Positions 25,780 through 35,589 of a stretch of 51,194 bases of DNA are shown piece by piece. Within the stretch, counting starts at the first letter, position 1. The number at the start of each line of letters is the position of its first letter. This DNA comes from Gammaproteobacteria bacterium (GTDB taxonomy: Bacteria > Pseudomonadota > Gammaproteobacteria > Steroidobacterales > Steroidobacteraceae). The notes beneath the pieces were generated by a model, which saw nothing but the letters and a program-made list of their open reading frames with translations, did no database searches and was not told the DNA's origin. The translations under genes were made by a program, and so were the position numbers. The stretch is taken from contig RFOD01000014.1 in the NCBI GenBank assembly GCA_009926865.1, positions 1 to 51,194 of the forward strand, given 5' to 3'.

Positions 25780-28168
25780 ATGCGTATGTCTAATTATTCT
25801 TGGGCACCATCCAGTGTCGCCCTAGCGGTGACAATGGCGTTAGTGCCAGGGGCGATGCTGCCGATGTCTGCGTTGGCGCAGTCTGGCAGCGCAGCGGATC
25901 TGGCCGAGATTGTGGTGACTGCGCGTAAGCGCGAAGAGTCGCTGCAGGATGTTCCTATTGCGGTCACCGCGTTTTCGTCAGAGCAACTCGTCAAGCGCGG
26001 GATCTCTGAGCTCGAGGATGTGGCCATGGCTACACCAGGCTTGGTATTTGAAGATTTCTCATCGAGCTTCAGCGCAGCGCCCGTGATGCGCGGTTTGACG
26101 CAGGTGAACGTCTCGTCAGAGGTACAGAACGTCGCGACCTTCGTGGACGGCGTGTACCTGCAGCGAGGCTACTCGGTGGACATTGGCCTAGCTGATGTAT
26201 CGCGGATCGAAGTGGTTAAAGGTCCGCAGAGCGCCCTCTATGGGCAGAATGCGTTTGGCGGTGCGATCAACTACGTCCTTAATAAGCCGGGCGAAGAATT
26301 CGAAGGCGATGTCGAATTGACAACCGGTACGGATGGTCGTTTGGACTATAAGCTTGCGTTAGGTGGCCCATTAGTTGATGGGGTGCTGGGCGTGCGCGCC
26401 TACTTCGGCCATAGCGAATTCGATGGTACTTGGAAAAACGAATACCCAGGTCTCACGGGCGATCAAAAATTACTTGGTAATCGCGACGATGAAACCTACA
26501 GTCTGATGGCTGTCATTACGCCCTCAGACGCGGTATCAATCGAGCTTAGCTATATGCATGTTGATCGCGACGACGGAATGAAGCCCGGTTGGAATGTGAA
26601 CTCGGGCGATGCGCAGAATTCAGGGAACTGTGGTCCAATCGTGCCTGGATCAACGCGTTTGCGGTATATCTGCGGTGAAATCGCTTTGTCCCCCGTTTCT
26701 TACCAAACAGCAGCCTCGACACGCGGCACTGGAAATGTCATCAACATCCCAGTTCCTGGCTTCCGAAACGAGACAGATTTCTATCGAGCCGATGTGGGTA
26801 TCGAAGTCAGCGATGCGCTGTCGTTGGTGTACCAGTACGGTAAAGTTAAGGCGGGGGGGCAAGAGATTAGCTCTCCTGCAGTGAATGCCATCAGTCCCAC
26901 ATTCGGGCTCAACTTGTCTGCATTTGCGAGTGGGGTGTTCGAGTTTGGCTTCTTCAATGCCATTCAGAAGGAAGGGAGTATCAATAATTTTGATAGTCAT
27001 GAGCTGCGTCTCGATTACGCGCCAGAGGGTGGTGCACTGAAAACGACCTTGGGTCTCTACCGTTCCGAGTTTGAGGACGTTTATCTTTTCAATCTCGCAT
27101 CATTCCCAGCAGGGCAGTTCATGGAACAGGATCCGACCTCCGGCTTTCTGGATATGACGGGCTTTCCATTTACTCTGCGTAACCTGACTAACTCTGGGAA
27201 AACTCAAGCGATTTTTGGCGCAGTTTCCTACGCCTTTAATAAACTTACGGTATCGGCTGAACTTCGGTACAGCAAAGAAGATAAGGCGGTGTTAGATACT
27301 CGCGCTAATCTGACCTTGTCGGATGAGTTTTCAAATACCATTCCTCGATTCACCTTGGACTATCAGTACTCTGATGACACCTTGTTGTACGCGTCTGCGG
27401 CCAAGGGTTTGAAGACGGGTGGTTTCAACGGCATCAACGCTGGTGCGGTGACCATACCTGAAGATGAGCGAGCGTTTGGTCCAGAGTCCAACTGGACCTA
27501 TGAAATCGGTGCTAAGAGCACCTTGCTTGACGGACGTATGCTGCTTAATGTTGCGCTCTTCAACGTGGATTGGACGGAACATGCAGATTCAGGCGCTACC
27601 GTCCAACACACCTCCTGAGTTGGTCGTAAACACGCCAGTGATCTACCGTAATATCGGTAATGCCCGATCGCGCGGTATCGAGATCGAGTCGCTGGTGGCC
27701 TTGAACGACAACTGGTCGCTCAACATTGGCGCTTCGTTCACGGACCCGACCTACAAGGACGGTACGGACTCGTTCCGCTTTAATGGTCGCTGTGACGATG
27801 TGGTCTGTCCGATCGACACCAGTGTGGGCGGTAACACCCTTCCGCGTACCGCGAAGACCCAGTTGATCGCTGGGCTCGAGTGGAATTCCACTCTTGGGAA
27901 CGGTATGGAAATCTTTGCACGTGGTGATTTGACCCACCAGTCGAAGATGCAGATGGAGGAGATGAATATTGGTCAAATACCACCCCGTACTTTGGTCAAC
28001 GCTCGGTTGGGTGTGAGCCGTGATAACTGGGCATTGGACGTATGGGGTCGTAATATCTTTAATGAGAAGTATGTGGCCAACAGCTTCTTCATCATCTCGG
28101 GGGTGAGCTATGGCACCGCCCTGGGTGAGAAAGCCACCTACGGTGCGACGCTGCGTTATATGTTCTGA
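25780..28168 (+). pseudogene. TonB-dependent receptor interrupted by a +1 frameshift
   Basis: ATG 25780 follows GGGAGGGGAGA and begins a signal peptide (MRMSNYSW..ALA). A TonB box/plug (LAEIVVTARKREE; IEVVKGPQSALYG) and barrel follow. Frame one runs to WT at 27575 and then meets a stop at 27618. The frame one base on continues the barrel without a break from NMQIQALPS (27578) to the C-terminal RYMF and stop at 28168. The extra base is a G in ACGGAAC (27576-27577); removing it restores 795 residues. All plug and C-terminal elements are intact, so this is a very recent inactivation or a sequencing error. There is no slippery heptamer, so programmed shifting is unlikely. It resembles the first receptor in plug style. 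The ligand is perhaps the substrate of the surrounding pathway. Confidence 0.88.
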
Positions 28169-28205
28169 TGAAAGCGCTTTAAGCGCTCTCGGGTGTCAAC
28201 CCAAA

Positions 28206-28252
28206 GGGCGCGTGCTGACCTTTTTGAAAGGCTCAGTACGCGCCCTTTTTTT
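28206..28252 (+). terminator. Rho-independent terminator after the frameshifted TonB receptor
   Basis: A long hairpin starts at GGGCGCGT (28206-28213), pairs with ACGCGCCC (28238-28245), continues inward through CTGA/TCAG and is followed by seven T residues. It lies 38 bases beyond the receptor stop codon. The intact terminator suggests the receptor unit was functional recently. Confidence 0.9.
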
Positions 28253-28299
28253 GGGATTGGATTGTCGGTTGACCGAGAGGGGATGGCGCTGAGCGCGAA

Positions 28300-29328
28300 T
28301 TAATCTGCGAGTTTGAGATTCTCGCCGATGCCGAGCGCCTGGGCTTGCTGCAAGGCTAAGAGGGCAGCGGCTAAATCTTGGGTCGTGACGCCGAGTGATT
28401 TATAGACGGTGATGTCTGAGCGCTCACGGCGCCCGCATAGAGGGTCACTGAGGACTTCGCCGATTTCAGCCGCGATATGGGCTTCGGTGACGACGCCTTC
28501 GCGTATGGCTGTCAGTAGTTCGCCCGCCGCTGCGAGTGCCGCAGGACGATAATCTACAAAGAATCGACTGCGCGAGACGACCTCGGTATCCGCTTCAGCT
28601 GTCGTCGCCACCGCCGAGCCCACTAAATTGATGTGCGTCCCGGCGGACAACCAAGCCCCTTTGAAAAACGGAGTCTTGGCAGAGGTCACCGTGCAGATGA
28701 CATCGGCCTCTTTGCAGGCACTCGGTAGGTCATAGACGACTTCAATCTCGGGAGCAGAGCCAGCGAAATGCTGATCACCCGCCTGCTCTTGGGTGACACG
28801 CCAGTGTTGTAAGCGCTCTCGTAGCGCTTCAGCGTGCTGTGGTGATCGACCCCATAACTGTAGGTGTGTGAAGGGCCGTGCATATTGCAGCGCGCGAGCG
28901 TGAGTCCAAGCTTCCTCGCCTGTGCCCACCATCAGAAGCGTTCGCGCATCGTCGCGGGCGAGTACATCGGTTGCGACCGCTGTCATCGCTGCGGTACGTA
29001 TCGCCGTCAGGGCGCCGCCTTCAAGAAGCGCGATGGGTAGCCCTGTCGCCGCTTCAAAGATCATGACCGCACCCACATGTGACCCGTGCGGGTCGTTAGC
29101 GGGCCGCTCATATTTCGAGACGATTTTGACGCCGAAACAATCGGCATCGCCACCCAGGTAGCCCGGCATCAAGCCCAGTTTGCCGGCGCGTTCTGGGATG
29201 GGCATGAACTGCCGTAGCGGGAGTGTGCAAGCGCCCGCTGAGGTGCGTTGCATTGCCTCGCGCATGGCTTGCATGCAGGCATGAAAGGGCAGCGATTGCT
29301 CGACTTGCGAGCGCGTGAGCGTACGCAT
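28300..29328 (-). CDS. Ornithine cyclodeaminase/mu-crystallin family protein
   Basis: The 342-residue cytosolic protein has the OCD/mu-crystallin fold. A substrate-binding half carries GVKIVSKYERP and GGALTAIRTAA (Arg that holds the carboxylate), and the NAD-binding Rossmann half begins LLMVGTGEEAWTHARAL. CTVTSAKTPFFKG and HINLVGSA follow as in ornithine cyclodeaminases and alanine, lysine or ketimine-reducing relatives. The family interconverts amino acids and imines with NAD(P)H, and many members are not true ornithine deaminases. It is the last gene of an operon with a cupin and an alpha/beta hydrolase; only 3 bases separate it from the cupin stop. Confidence 0.9.
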   Translation of the reverse strand: MRTLTRSQVEQSLPFHACMQAMREAMQRTSAGACTLPLRQFMPIPERAGKLGLMPGYLGGDADCFGVKIVSKYERPANDPHGSHVGAVMIFEAATGLPIALLEGGALTAIRTAAMTAVATDVLARDDARTLLMVGTGEEAWTHARALQYARPFTHLQLWGRSPQHAEALRERLQHWRVTQEQAGDQHFAGSAPEIEVVYDLPSACKEADVICTVTSAKTPFFKGAWLSAGTHINLVGSAVATTAEADTEVVSRSRFFVDYRPAALAAAGELLTAIREGVVTEAHIAAEIGEVLSDPLCGRRERSDITVYKSLGVTTQDLAAALLALQQAQALGIGENLKLAD

Positions 29329-29331
29329 CGG

Positions 29332-29829
29332 TTAACTACGCGGCGGCACAAAGCGCATCCGTGCCTGCACCTCAGCCACATTGTCAGGGCGATCAAAAGC
29401 GTCCGGCATGGGATCGCCCGCTTGACGTCGCTTACCGATCGCATTGAACCAGTCTTCCAGGCCCGGTGGCATGAACACCCAAAAAAGCTTCATGTCGATG
29501 TCACCGGTGTTATCAATCCGATGACGCGCATAGCGACCGAAGAGCACCGCAGAGCCGGGTTCGAGCGGCGTGGTTTCGCCTTCAATCGTCACCGTGCCCG
29601 TGCCTTCATAGACAAAGACGAGCTCATGATTGCGTTCATGCCCATGCTCACGGATATGACAACCGGGTGGCAATAACTGAATGCCCGAGGAAAAATCATC
29701 GTAGGGCGTATTGTCAGGCGAAAATTTGACGGTGACATAGCCACGCGAGGGCAGGGGTTGCCACAACGAGACCCCCTCTTCAGGGCCGCTGATTACCGCA
29801 TGTGGCTCACGGAACTTTTGTTCGGCCAT
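29332..29829 (-). CDS. Cupin-domain protein (single-domain, metal-binding)
   Basis: The 165-residue protein contains one conserved cupin barrel. Motif 1 reads G56-(5)-H62-G-H64-(4)-E69-(6)-G76, giving the metal ligands. Motif 2 contains the P91-G and H103/N107 residues. About 45 C-terminal residues (W126 onward) are outside the core. Such small cupins act as isomerases, dioxygenases, lyases or sensors, and the function here cannot be chosen. The start (ATG 29829) lies 37 bases inside the 3' end of the upstream hydrolase gene, and AGGGG occurs about 10 bases ahead of it. Confidence 0.9.
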   Translation of the reverse strand: MAEQKFREPHAVISGPEEGVSLWQPLPSRGYVTVKFSPDNTPYDDFSSGIQLLPPGCHIREHGHERNHELVFVYEGTGTVTIEGETTPLEPGSAVLFGRYARHRIDNTGDIDMKLFWVFMPPGLEDWFNAIGKRRQAGDPMPDAFDRPDNVAEVQARMRFVPPRS

Positions 29830-30674
29830 GACAGGTTTTCCCCTTGCTGCGACTTCAAAAAATCGAGCACGGCCGCGTTATAGCGATCCGTGACAGTGTG
29901 GGGACAGAAGTGTCCACCTTCTTCCAGAAGATGCAAGCGCGCACCGGGAATCCGCTCAGCGAGTTCCTGCGAGAGGTTGGGCGGCGTGAGCTGATCGTCA
30001 TGTGCACCGATCACAAAGGTCGGCGTGCGAATCGCGCTCACTTGATGGCGTAAATCGTGCGACATCACGGCATTCAGGCGGCCAAGCTCAACCTCTAACC
30101 CCGGGAACTGAGCAAGGCGTGAATGAAGGTATGTGTTTGCGTCCGAGAATTCTTTGGAGAGTGCCCAGGCAGGCATCGCGAGCAGCGTCCCCACCATGAG
30201 ATAGTTAAGCGGCCCACAATTGATCAAGACATCGCGTCGGGTACGAAAGGTCTGCACAAAAAGCGGTGTCGGACCTGCCCAGCTTGCACTCAATACGAGC
30301 GAGCGCAGACGCTCAGGCGCCCGTAAGGCAATATGTTGACCGATGGCGCCGCCGGTGGAATGACCCACTAAGTGAGCGGATTCGAGGCCTAATTTGTCCA
30401 TCAGGCGCAGGAGATCGTCCGCCATTTCGCCTGCGTTGGAGATCAAGGGCCCTGGGCCCGAGCGACCGACGCCGCGGTGATCATGCGTGATGACGCGAAA
30501 GTGCTCGGCAAAGGGGGCCACCTGACGCGACCAAAAACGTCCGACGCCGCCAAGTCCTGCGACGAGTAGCAGGGGCTCGCCCTCGCCGTGACTCTCGACG
30601 TACAGTTCGGTGTGACCGAGGGGGACAAGTTGGCCCGGCTCGGCAGCTTGAGCTGGCATATCCATGGCTACCAT
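29793..30674 (-). CDS. Alpha/beta hydrolase, canonical catalytic triad
   Basis: The open frame reaches 30725. ATGs at 30674, 30665 and 30659 are all possible starts, and 30674 (293 residues) is listed. The fold and triad are canonical: LLLVAGLGG (oxyanion hole), HDHRGVGRSG, nucleophile elbow GHSTGG, acid Asp in GAHDDQLT and His in EEGGHF. It resembles the lactonase/ester hydrolase group of RutD- and PcaD-like proteins. First gene of the operon hydrolase - cupin - OCD, overlapping the cupin gene by 37 bases and divergent from the PhyH operon. A lactone or ester intermediate would fit, by context only. Confidence 0.88.
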   Translation of the reverse strand: MVAMDMPAQAAEPGQLVPLGHTELYVESHGEGEPLLLVAGLGGVGRFWSRQVAPFAEHFRVITHDHRGVGRSGPGPLISNAGEMADDLLRLMDKLGLESAHLVGHSTGGAIGQHIALRAPERLRSLVLSASWAGPTPLFVQTFRTRRDVLINCGPLNYLMVGTLLAMPAWALSKEFSDANTYLHSRLAQFPGLEVELGRLNAVMSHDLRHQVSAIRTPTFVIGAHDDQLTPPNLSQELAERIPGARLHLLEEGGHFCPHTVTDRYNAAVLDFLKSQQGENLSWPNKSSVSHMR

Positions 30675-30853
30675 TCTGAAGGCGAGTTTCCCTCGGCGGC
30701 CAATGCTTTGTGTCCCGAGCGCCATGCGTCTCTGTTATGGCAAGGCGCGAGCTTTCGATTGTCTGTGCGGTACGCCGGTTGTTTTAATGGAGTGCGGACC
30801 GATCACGAATCCGTACGATATTTTTTGACCCAGCCACCAGAGGAACTGCGCGC

Positions 30854-31789
30854 ATGCTCCCGAACTCCGTACCGCTGAATCCGGTGACCGACGAAGACCG
30901 CCAGACCTATGAGCGTGATGGCTGCGTGGTCCTACGCGGGGTCTGTAATCAGGCCTGGGTCGATCGTCTGCTGCCGGTCGCCCGACGCATCACGGTCGAT
31001 AAAGAGGATTTTGGCTTATTACCGACCTATCCGGGCCGCTATATGTCGCGCACGGTCGCCGAATTTCGTGACCTCGTCTTTAACGGTCCGCTCGCTGAGG
31101 CGGCTTGTCGAGTAATGGGCTCCAAAGAAGCTCATTTTTTCTTTGATGAAATATTTGCCAAACCGCCTCGTTCAGATGAAAAAACCATCTGGCATACCGA
31201 TCGGATGGGCTGGCCGGTCGAGGGCAAGATGGTTCCCTCACTCTGGATGCCCTTAACGCGGATTACGCAGGCTAATTCGCTCGAGTGTATCGCGGGCTCG
31301 CACGTGCAGGATGTGCGCTATTGGTTGTTCTCGCCCAATGCTCGCAAAATGATCAAGCCCCCGGATCGGGTGCCGCACCCGAATCCCGAGCCGCTACGCA
31401 ATGACCCGAACACGCGTTTCATGCGTTGGGATATGGAGCCTGGGGATCTACTGATCGTGCACCCGTGGACCCTCCATTACTCCGGCGGGAATCCTGAAGA
31501 CGATTGGCGTATTGCGCTGTCGCTTCGAATCTTTGGTGATGACATCCGCTGGGCCCCACGTCCCGATTGCGTCAATCTCGCCGGTATCAGTCATGATGAG
31601 ATGATCGAGGGTGAACGACCCATGGGTCCGCTGTGTCCTCTGATCTGGTCGGAAGATGGGCGTCGCGATGGCGATGAGGCCTTCCCGCGAGGTTTCGCGA
31701 CCCGCTGGACCCGTAAACGCAAGCAGGATGTTAACGAATACGATATTTTCTCAAAGAGTCTGCAAGCTGCGCAAAAGGAGGCAGGTTGA
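30854..31789 (+). CDS. PhyH-family Fe(II)/2-oxoglutarate dioxygenase
   Basis: GAGGAA is 8 bases ahead of ATG 30854; the product is 311 residues. The jelly-roll iron triad is visible as His114 and Asp116 in IWHTDRMGW and His208 in LHYSGGN, with Arg in WRIALSLR for the co-substrate. DGCVVLRGV near the N-terminus and GDLLIVHPWTLH are also typical of PhyH. It would hydroxylate or halogen-free-oxidise an organic acid or related metabolite. It is the first gene of a four-gene operon and its stop overlaps the upstream region of the methyltransferase gene. It is a second PhyH protein in the window, not obviously a close copy of the first. Confidence 0.9.
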   Translation: MLPNSVPLNPVTDEDRQTYERDGCVVLRGVCNQAWVDRLLPVARRITVDKEDFGLLPTYPGRYMSRTVAEFRDLVFNGPLAEAACRVMGSKEAHFFFDEIFAKPPRSDEKTIWHTDRMGWPVEGKMVPSLWMPLTRITQANSLECIAGSHVQDVRYWLFSPNARKMIKPPDRVPHPNPEPLRNDPNTRFMRWDMEPGDLLIVHPWTLHYSGGNPEDDWRIALSLRIFGDDIRWAPRPDCVNLAGISHDEMIEGERPMGPLCPLIWSEDGRRDGDEAFPRGFATRWTRKRKQDVNEYDIFSKSLQAAQKEAG

Positions 31790-31791
31790 GT

Positions 31792-32805
31792 ATGCGAGGG
31801 TATCAGGGGGTATTGCCGCGTACGCCATCGCTCGAGGACGAGAGCTATTTGGGCTTCATGGAGTCCCTGCGTAACCAAAATATTCTGCAGTTTTTTCCTA
31901 AGATTGCTGCGTTTGCGCATGAGCCGAACGCGGAGGGCGACCCTCGGGTACGTCTTTGGAAGCGTCTCATGCGTAGTCAGCAGCAACAGACGTGGGAGAA
32001 GTTGCAGCAGAGCTTTGACTCCCAACGTGCCGCCTATGAGGATGAATTGGCAGCGGCCGAGCGCGCTCGGCCCGGACGATTACATGCCGATCCTACCTTT
32101 CAAGTTCCCGCTTATGCGACGCTCGACATTCATCTGCAGCCCGGTGGTTATGTCGGCGACTCGCTCGCAGGGTATGTCTTTCATCACGGGACCAAAGTTT
32201 TCTATCAAGGCGCAAACGATCAGGATGAGCTGCATCGGCAGGTCGTCGATTTTGTCAGCGCACCCGAGAGCGGTGAGGTCAAGCGAGTGCTGGATCTCGG
32301 TTGTTCAATTGGTCAATGCACCACCGCCTTAAAGCAGCGCTTCCCCGCGGCCGAGGTGACGGGACTCGATGTGGGATTGCCGCTCCTGCGTTACGCACAC
32401 AAGCGTGCGGTGGACCTCGATATCGATGTGCATTTTCGACACGGTCTGGCCGAAGATACCGGTCTGCCGTCCGGTCAATACGATGTGATTCTGGCCTATA
32501 TTTTGTTTCACGAAGTACCCGAGCGCCTCTTCAAAGTGATTTTGGCTGAGGTGTTTCGGCTATTACGACCCGGTGGACGTTTCACCGTGGTCGATGCGCC
32601 AAACAATCGTAATTTGCCTGCAGCCAATAAACTTTGGCTCAAGTTCGACGCGCGTTATAACTGTGAGCCGTATTCGCCTGCGTTTGTGGCCAGTGATTTC
32701 CAAGGTTTGTTGCAGGAAGCAGGCTTTCGCGTGCTGGAGTCCAAACCCACACCGACATTCTTGCACTGCACGGTCGCCCAAAAGGATGACGGCGCGAGCG
32801 GATGA
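31792..32805 (+). CDS. SAM-dependent methyltransferase with novel N-terminal domain, copy 1
   Basis: ATG 31792 has AAGGAGG at about 10 bases; a TTG at 31786, overlapping the PhyH stop, is the alternative start. In the 337-residue product a helical N-terminal domain (about 1-105) leads into the motif DIHLQPGGY (112-120). A class I Rossmann methyltransferase domain follows with DLGCSIG (168-174), TGLDV, the LFHEVP motif and LRPGG. A C-terminal FDARYNCEPY segment is shared with the second copy at 44355. The N-terminal domain and the DIHLxPGxY motif do not match a methyltransferase group I know by function. Its stop overlaps the FAD oxidase start as ATGA. Confidence 0.85.
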   Translation: MRGYQGVLPRTPSLEDESYLGFMESLRNQNILQFFPKIAAFAHEPNAEGDPRVRLWKRLMRSQQQQTWEKLQQSFDSQRAAYEDELAAAERARPGRLHADPTFQVPAYATLDIHLQPGGYVGDSLAGYVFHHGTKVFYQGANDQDELHRQVVDFVSAPESGEVKRVLDLGCSIGQCTTALKQRFPAAEVTGLDVGLPLLRYAHKRAVDLDIDVHFRHGLAEDTGLPSGQYDVILAYILFHEVPERLFKVILAEVFRLLRPGGRFTVVDAPNNRNLPAANKLWLKFDARYNCEPYSPAFVASDFQGLLQEAGFRVLESKPTPTFLHCTVAQKDDGASG

Positions 32806-34385
32806 GTGCGTCGGTCGATAGTCTTTCGCACTTTCGCGCGCGACTCGGGGACGAGCAGGTACTCGATTCGCTAGAGCAGCGACAATTCTTTGCGCAGGAT
32901 GTCTATCGACGAGGTGTAACGCCTGAGCTTGTGCTGCGACCGCGTTCCACCGCGGACGTGCAGGCCCTTGTGCAAGTTGCGCGACAAACGCGTACCGCGT
33001 TACATGTGCGCGGAGGCGGGATGTCCTACACGGATGCTTTCCTGCCGTGGAAGAGCGAGTCGGCGGTGGTGGATCTGTCGGGTTTAAATCGCATTCGCTC
33101 GATCACCCCCGATGATTTAGTGCTAACGGCTGAAGCGGGCTGCACCTGGTTACAAATCGATCAAGCGCTCGCACCGCATGGGCTAAGAGCCCGATTTTGG
33201 GGGCCGATGTCCGGCGCGCTGTCCACGTTGGGTGGAGGGATGTCTCAGGGCGCTGCAACTTTTGGTTCCGCGCGGCATGGGACCTCGGCCTCTGCAGCCC
33301 TTAGTTTTGAAGTCGTCCTGGGGACCGGGGAAGTGCTCGACACCGGGGCGCTGAGCGGTGATTCGGAGGCGTACCGTCGATCGGCGTTTTTCCGACCCTA
33401 TGGACCCGATATCACCGGACTTTTTACCGCGGATGCCGGCGCGCTGGGCATCAAAACGGCGGTAACGCTGCAACTCGAGCCGCGACCTCGCGCACGCGCG
33501 GCGTTGTCCTTCGCGTTTGATGACTTTGAGAGTCTGCAACGCGCTACGGCCGCCATTCTGCGGAGCGGGCTTGCGACCGAAATCTTTGGCTTAGAGACGT
33601 CCTTAGCCAAGCTTGTGGCTGGCGAGCAAGGCCTGATGCAGGATTTCAACGCGCTGCTCTCGGTGTCTCGAGCGCAGGGTAGCCTAGGGCGTGCGCTGAC
33701 CCAAGCGGCTCGCATGGCGCTTGCGGGACGGGGCTTTTTGGCGCGCTCGCAATTCATTGGTAATGTGCTACTTGAGGGTCGTGATGCGCGCCGCCTCGCC
33801 GCGGACGCTGATGAAGTTAGAGTGTTGGTGGGGCGTGATGGCCGCGAGGTCGCCAACACCATGGCGGCTATGGTGCAGTCGACGCCGTTTCCGCAGCCCA
33901 TGGTGGTCGGTCCGGGGGGTCGGCGTCTCTTGCCGCTGAATGTAATCTTGCCGCACTCTGCCGTGTCCGGGTTTCACAAAGATTTTGAGGTGCTCCGTGA
34001 GCGACATCAGGCACGGTGCCAAGAGCTGGGTGTCTTGTTATTCATGGTGTTCGCGGGCATCGGTCCCTCTTGCGTGCTACATGAGCCGGTGATTTATTGG
34101 CAGGACGAGTGGCTACCTTTGCACGCAGCGACGCTCGATGACAGCCTGCGAGAGTGGGTGAAGCCGGCGGCTGATCACCCGAAAGCGCGCGACTATGTGG
34201 AGGCCTTGCGCCTCGAGTTGGTCGCGTTGATGGCTAAACATCAGGGCGCACATCTGCAGATTGGACGCGCCTATCCTTACCTAAAAGCGCGCAATCCGGT
34301 TTTTAAAGATCGGCTAGTCGCGCTCAAAGATTGGGCCGATCCCGATGGGATCTTAAACCCGGGCGCACTGGGGCTTGGCGTATGA
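32802..34385 (+). CDS. FAD-linked oxidase (FAD_binding_4 / VAO-PCMH type)
   Basis: The 527-residue flavoprotein has the PCMH-type FAD domain: PELVLRPRSTADVQALVQVA, HVRGGGMSYTDAF for the pyrophosphate, and GPMSGALSTLGGGMSQGA. A substrate/cap domain and the C-terminal DPDGILNPGALG signature of GlcD/VAO oxidases follow. Members oxidise 2-hydroxy acids, phenolic alcohols or amino alcohols. No signal peptide is seen, so it is cytosolic or membrane-associated. It sits between the methyltransferase and the FAD monooxygenase, joined by ATGA overlaps at both ends, and the three flavin or iron oxidative steps in this operon suggest sequential oxidation of one substrate. Confidence 0.9.
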   Translation: MSASVDSLSHFRARLGDEQVLDSLEQRQFFAQDVYRRGVTPELVLRPRSTADVQALVQVARQTRTALHVRGGGMSYTDAFLPWKSESAVVDLSGLNRIRSITPDDLVLTAEAGCTWLQIDQALAPHGLRARFWGPMSGALSTLGGGMSQGAATFGSARHGTSASAALSFEVVLGTGEVLDTGALSGDSEAYRRSAFFRPYGPDITGLFTADAGALGIKTAVTLQLEPRPRARAALSFAFDDFESLQRATAAILRSGLATEIFGLETSLAKLVAGEQGLMQDFNALLSVSRAQGSLGRALTQAARMALAGRGFLARSQFIGNVLLEGRDARRLAADADEVRVLVGRDGREVANTMAAMVQSTPFPQPMVVGPGGRRLLPLNVILPHSAVSGFHKDFEVLRERHQARCQELGVLLFMVFAGIGPSCVLHEPVIYWQDEWLPLHAATLDDSLREWVKPAADHPKARDYVEALRLELVALMAKHQGAHLQIGRAYPYLKARNPVFKDRLVALKDWADPDGILNPGALGLGV

Positions 34386-35589
34386 GCGCAAGCATCAACA
34401 AGGCCGGCTCGCGAGAGGTCGCGATCGTGGGCGCGGGGATCGGTGGCTTGGCGGCTGCCATCGCGCTTCGTTTAGCGGGGTATCAGCCCACGGTTTACGA
34501 ACAAGCCCCTCACTTGGGGGAAGTCGGCGCGGGGTTATCGCGAATGCGGTCAAGGCACTCGACTGGTTGGGTGTTGGGGAGCACGTTCGGCAGATCGCGG
34601 ATGAGCCCTTACAGCAACTGACGTGTCATTACGCGAGCGGCGATCTCTTGGTCAGTTTTGATCGTCACAACACGCGCGAGCAATACGGTGCGCCTTATCT
34701 GCAAATGCACCGAGCGGATTTGCACGCGCTACTGGTTGAGCGTTTACGCGCTTTGGCGCCGGATGCGATCCAAATCGACCATCGCTTAGTCGAGGTTAGC
34801 CTCTCTGATGATGCGACATCGCAAGGCGTGAGTTTGCGATTTGAAAATTCGGCTGGTCGTGAGATAGAGCGAAGAGTGCCTGCAGTTATCGGCGCCGATG
34901 GCCTTAAATCTTTGGTCCGCAGGACGCTATGGCAAGTCGAGCCACCTGCTTATTCGGGGTTCGTCGCGTGGCGTGGGCTTGCGGAAGCTTCACAGATTCA
35001 AGCTGAGCTCAGTGAGGGCTCCAAAGTTTTCGCGGGCCCCGGCCGACTTTTCGTGCGCTATCCGATTCGTCAGGGTCGGTTGATGAATTACGTCGCCTTT
35101 TTAAAGGTAGCTGAGCCGCAGGGTGAAAGCTGGTCGCAGCAGGGTGAGGTGACAGAACTTCAAGCGTTGCTCGTAGGCTTTCATTCTGAAGTCGCCGCGA
35201 TTTTGGCCGCGACACCTGAGGGACGATGTCACAAGTGGGGACTGTACGCGCGAACGCCTCTTGCGCAATGGTCGCGAGGTGATGTCGTATTGCTCGGTGA
35301 TGCCGCGCATCCCATGATGCCTTGGTTCGGTCAGGGCGCGGCGAGTGCGTTGGAAGATGCGGTCATCTTAGGCCGCTGCCTGCAGGAAAGTACCTCAATG
35401 GCTGAAGCAGCGGATCGATTTCAAAGGACGCGTTTGGAACGCGTGAGCTTTATTCACCGCGAGTCCCAAGCAGGGGGCGAGCGATTGACGGCGCTGCATC
35501 CCGAGCGCTTACGGGATAGCGCCGTACGCAACGAAGATAGCTTAGGCCTGATGAGTTACGACCCGGTCTTGGGTCCACTCTGCGCTTGA
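34382..35589 (+). pseudogene. FAD-dependent monooxygenase (salicylate hydroxylase-like) disrupted near its N-terminus
   Basis: ATG 34382 overlaps the oxidase stop (ATGA). Frame one encodes the Rossmann motif VAIVGAGIGGLAAAIALR and EVGAGLS up to about 34540, then enters a non-homologous frame. The frame two bases on starts at ANAVKALDWLG (34540 onward) and continues to the C-terminal LLGDAAHPMMPWFGQGA and stop 35589. Relatives have GAG plus five residues before NA; here only eight bases remain between GGG and AAT, consistent with loss of seven bases. Restored length would be about 404 residues. Such enzymes hydroxylate aromatic or heteroaromatic acids using NAD(P)H. A seven-base loss is less likely to be a simple read error than the single-base shift at 27576. 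The 3' end overlaps the LysR gene by 34 bases. Confidence 0.82.

Noticed and set aside
27570-27585. Programmed frameshifting in the TonB receptor
   Set aside because: ACGGAAC is not a slippery heptamer, and there is no visible stimulatory structure or tradition of frameshifting in this family.
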